From positions 1-6,488 of the forward strand of contig JAAZLQ010000066.1 in NCBI GenBank assembly GCA_012799255.1: a stretch of 6,488 nucleotides of DNA, written 5' to 3'. Within the stretch, counting starts at the first letter, position 1; each line of letters begins with the position of its first letter. A program made the position numbers and the translations under genes. The notes beneath the pieces are model-generated. The model saw only the letters and a program-made list of their open reading frames with translations, searched no databases and was not told the origin of the DNA. This stretch comes from Bacillota bacterium. Its GTDB lineage: Bacteria > Bacillota_G > Limnochordia > DTU010. This document shows positions 5,167-6,488 of this stretch, in pieces.

Positions 5167-5355
5167 CCGACAGGCGTAACCAAAAGCTCCTGAAGGACAC
5201 ACTCGAAAAGTGACTCTTGTATCATTACGTGTTCGGTTCATCTGATCACATATTATTATATTGCTCAAAAAAAAGCAAGGGGATTTTTCCACTTTTAGAA
5301 AAACTTTTCAAAAAATGTTTCAGGGATTGGTTTGGCGCACAGCTCTAGTAGTCTA
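5167..5355. other. Intergenic region after the winged-helix gene
   Basis: These 189 bases have no supported gene. They hold the second copy of the 18-bp repeat, an A/T-rich stretch (5247-5320) and a weak hairpin TTGCT/AGCAA (5261-5278) around an A-run, followed later by a T-run. That hairpin could end transcription of the plus-strand gene but is not a convincing terminator. Together with the toxin terminator and the 76 bases after it, this makes a gene-free stretch of 308 bp. Confidence 0.5.
5223..5240 (+). repeat. 18-bp repeat copy 2, downstream of the winged-helix gene
   Basis: CATTACGTGTTCGGTTCA lies 56 nt after the stop of the winged-helix gene in the same orientation as copy 1 at 4628. 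No gene starts directly after it. It may be a second binding site of the same protein, or the trace of a duplication. Confidence 0.5.
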
Positions 5356-5398
5356 AAAACCCTACGAATCAACAATTATGGCTGATCCGCAGGGTTTT
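5355..5398 (-). terminator. Intrinsic terminator of the toxin-antitoxin operon
   Basis: On the minus strand AAAACCCTGCGGATCAGC (5398-5381), a 7-nt loop and GTTGATTCGTAGGGTTTT (5373-5356) form an 18-bp stem in which the three non-Watson-Crick positions are all G-U pairs. A run of five T ends at 5355. On the plus strand the same three positions are A-C mismatches. The structure is therefore built for minus-strand RNA, and it lies 77 nt after the toxin stop. Confidence 0.75.
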
Positions 5399-5474
5399 CT
5401 GCATCCTTGCTACTCTTCAATTTGAGGACAAAATAGTCATCAAGCTCTAGGTCTAGCGGATCTCAAGAGCAACT

Positions 5475-5795
5475 TTACGGTTTAATGCGCTGCTCCGCAA
5501 GCTTGTACACCGTCTCATCATTCCTGATCGAGATCACTACAATCGTCATGATTTCTTGTTCCCGGACAATACCGTATACTATCCTGAGCCCTGATTTCCG
5601 TAGCTTAATCTTACAATAGCCTGCGAGCTGCGCTGCCTCACGGTTACCAAGAGGCTTTCCATAACCACCTTCATTATTGGGCAGTGGATTCTGGGCAACT
5701 TTCTCTATTGCCTTGAGCACCTGTGTCCGTTGGGTTTTATCTAATCGATGTAGATCCTTCCTAGCCATCTCGTGATATACGATGTCCCACGCCAT
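5475..5795 (-). CDS. Type II toxin, RelE/ParE family
   Basis: This 106-residue protein has the RelE/ParE layout: W3 and IVYHEMARKDLHRLDK (5-20) leading into helix 1-2, NPLPNNEGGYGKPLG (37-50), LAGYCKIKLRKSGLRIVYGI (57-76) and IVVISIRNDETVYKLA (85-100). R71 in RIVY and R91 sit where family members carry conserved basic residues. Most RelE-like toxins cleave mRNA at the ribosome, whereas ParE types poison gyrase; the sequence does not decide. ATG 5795 is preferred: GGAG lies 8 nt upstream, and ATG shares one base with the antitoxin stop (TGATG). The GTG at 5798 is only 5 nt from GGAG. It is the second gene of the operon, coupled to the antitoxin. Length is normal for the family and no defect is visible. 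Confidence 0.9.
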   Translation of the reverse strand: MAWDIVYHEMARKDLHRLDKTQRTQVLKAIEKVAQNPLPNNEGGYGKPLGNREAAQLAGYCKIKLRKSGLRIVYGIVREQEIMTIVVISIRNDETVYKLAEQRIKP

Positions 5796-6121
5796 CACTC
5801 AATCTCCACATCAATGTCATCTAGTTCTGCCTGATCAATCTCCAGTTCTTTCATGACATCTTCATGGCTAACAAAATCGGATGGCTTAGACGATTTCATA
5901 CGCTCTTCTGCTTCTGCAAGTAATAGAAAATCCTCTATCATATCCATCAGTTCTGTATACTTCTTGGGATCAATGAGAACGCAGGTTGGCTTGTTGTTCT
6001 TCACAACAATCTTGGTCCCGCTCTTGGCTACTTCTTCAAAAATCTTGCCTGCTTCACCCTTATTAAAACGTGATATAGGGACAATTGACTCCATCAGATC
6101 CCGCATATCTTTCTCAAGCAT
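5795..6121 (-). CDS. Type II antitoxin, Phd/YefM family
   Basis: This 108-residue protein carries the Phd/YefM N-terminal DNA-binding and dimerisation domain: VPISRFNKGEAGKIFEEV (14-31), SGTKIVVKNNKPTCVLI (34-50) and DPKKYTELMDMIEDF (51-65). A C-terminal part rich in acidic residues (66-108) should wrap and neutralise the toxin. It would also bind its own promoter as repressor. The start is ATG 6121, with AAAGAGG 8 nt upstream; a GTG at 6130 overlaps that ribosome site and is unlikely. Antitoxin comes first and toxin second with touching coding regions, the usual order. A consensus promoter lies directly upstream. As cargo on a mobile element it would penalise cells that lose it. Confidence 0.9.
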   Translation of the reverse strand: MLEKDMRDLMESIVPISRFNKGEAGKIFEEVAKSGTKIVVKNNKPTCVLIDPKKYTELMDMIEDFLLLAEAEERMKSSKPSDFVSHEDVMKELEIDQAELDDIDVEIE

Positions 6122-6150
6122 TTGCCACACCTCTTTCTATTAGTCATCGT

Positions 6151-6162
6151 TAGTGTTCGCTA
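6151..6162. promoter_or_regulatory. Possible operator of the toxin-antitoxin operon
   Basis: TAGTG-TT-CGCTA is an imperfect 12-bp palindrome that lies about 7 to 18 bases after the expected transcription start on the minus strand. Phd/YefM antitoxins bind short palindromes at their promoters, so this is a fair candidate. The match is short and could be chance. Confidence 0.3.
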
Positions 6163-6175
6163 TACTGGTAATTAA

Positions 6176-6204
6176 ATTATAGTTTCCACCAATGTATTTG
6201 TCAA
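6176..6204 (-). promoter_or_regulatory. Perfect sigma-A consensus promoter of the toxin-antitoxin operon
   Basis: On the minus strand TTGACA (6204-6199), a 17-nt spacer and TATAAT (6181-6176) match the housekeeping sigma factor consensus at all 12 positions with ideal spacing. Transcription would begin near 6169, about 48 nt before the antitoxin ATG. Such strength suggests the operon is held down by antitoxin-toxin autorepression. Confidence 0.88.
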
Positions 6205-6268
6205 TATATCTGTCGATAAAAACCACAGTCCTAGCTACGCTAACTTAGAACTTTGGGTAGATTTATGC

Positions 6269-6488
6269 TCAACTAAACTGATCACCAGGGTGTTCATCAG
6301 ACTTGAATAATCCCTCTGGTACAACCAATCCCCACTTCCTTACGTATACTCCTCGGTGCTTCGCTTCTTCCAACAAGTACGCAGTACCTTTTCCCACCTG
6401 GTTCTTGCAATGCTCTATAAATTCCTGGCTCAATTGCATCTCTTCCCTGAAATAGTCCAGCAAATAACCTGCTCTTTGATAAAGAGCC
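6269..6488 (-). CDS. C-terminal end of a gene cut by the window edge; possibly AbiEi-like antitoxin
   Basis: The frame is open from the right edge to TGA 6271-6269 (72 codons), so this is the end of a longer gene. A TTG at 6463 is not needed as a start. The visible part reads ALYQRAGYLLDYF, then a helix-rich stretch with FIEHCKNQV, TAYLLEEAKHRGVYVRKWGL and VPEGLF. An 'RxGYLL' helix followed near the end by a 'W.L..' segment recalls the C-terminal domain of AbiEi-type antitoxins of type IV systems. If so, the partner nucleotidyltransferase (AbiEii) does not follow it: the next gene on this strand is the Phd/YefM antitoxin. The family call is tentative; the existence of a coding end is better supported. 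Confidence 0.6.
   Translation of the reverse strand, partial: ALYQRAGYLLDYFREEMQLSQEFIEHCKNQVGKGTAYLLEEAKHRGVYVRKWGLVVPEGLFKSDEHPGDQFS

Noticed and set aside
5261..5290. Hairpin TTGCT/AGCAA considered as terminator of the plus-strand gene
   Set aside because: The stem is only 5 bp and AT-rich, and no U-run follows it directly.
5071..5292. Minus-strand frame of 73 codons
   Set aside because: It overlaps the end of the well-supported winged-helix gene on the other strand and its translation has no domain pattern.
5853..6143. Plus-strand 96-codon frame opposite the antitoxin
   Set aside because: It is a shadow of the Phd/YefM gene and crosses its ribosome site; the translation is serine-rich with no motif.

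Overview
The window reads as one end of an integrative mobile element from a Bacillota (Firmicutes) genome. The reasons are moderate GC, strong purine-rich ribosome binding sites (AAAGGAG, GGAGGG, AGGAGG), frequent TTG/GTG starts, a perfect sigma-A type promoter, and families typical of clostridial elements. No gene allows a species call. The first 12 bases look like the 3' end of a tRNA-Leu gene including its encoded CCA. A tyrosine integrase ends about 120 bp away, which is the usual layout for an element inserted in a tRNA 3' end.

Layout from left to right: tRNA 3' end and att region with a tandem 11-bp repeat (1-133); integrase (134-1279, minus); a 142-bp gap with a possible 16-codon leader peptide whose stop overlaps the integrase TTG start; an excisionase-type HTH protein (1422-1613, minus), whose start overlaps the stop of a divergent RNase H-fold protein (1606-2028, minus) that seems to lack most catalytic carboxylates; about 390 bp of non-coding DNA rich in inverted repeats (2029-2417); then an apparent operon on the minus strand made of an unknown acidic protein (3916-4368), a Rep_trans-type initiator or relaxase (2861-3919) and a small winged-helix protein (2418-2834). 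A second winged-helix protein, similar to the first but with a coiled-coil tail, is transcribed divergently (4663-5166, plus). It is flanked by two 15/18-matching direct repeats, one at its predicted transcription start.

The right part is accessory cargo: a type II toxin-antitoxin operon (Phd/YefM antitoxin 5795-6121, RelE/ParE toxin 5475-5795, minus) with a perfect-consensus promoter and its own terminator, then the C-terminal end of a gene cut by the window edge, possibly an AbiEi-like antitoxin. No conjugation ATPase, coupling protein or T4SS gene is seen, and no second copy of the tRNA 3' end was found, so the element continues past the right edge.

Inferred working model: integrase and excisionase move the element in and out of the tRNA gene; the Rep_trans protein nicks and replicates (or mobilises) the excised circle, perhaps at the structured region 2029-2417; the paired winged-helix proteins control or assist this step; the toxin-antitoxin pair stabilises the element. 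The roles of the RNase H-like protein, the acidic protein and the two winged-helix proteins are not established and are the most novel part of the window.
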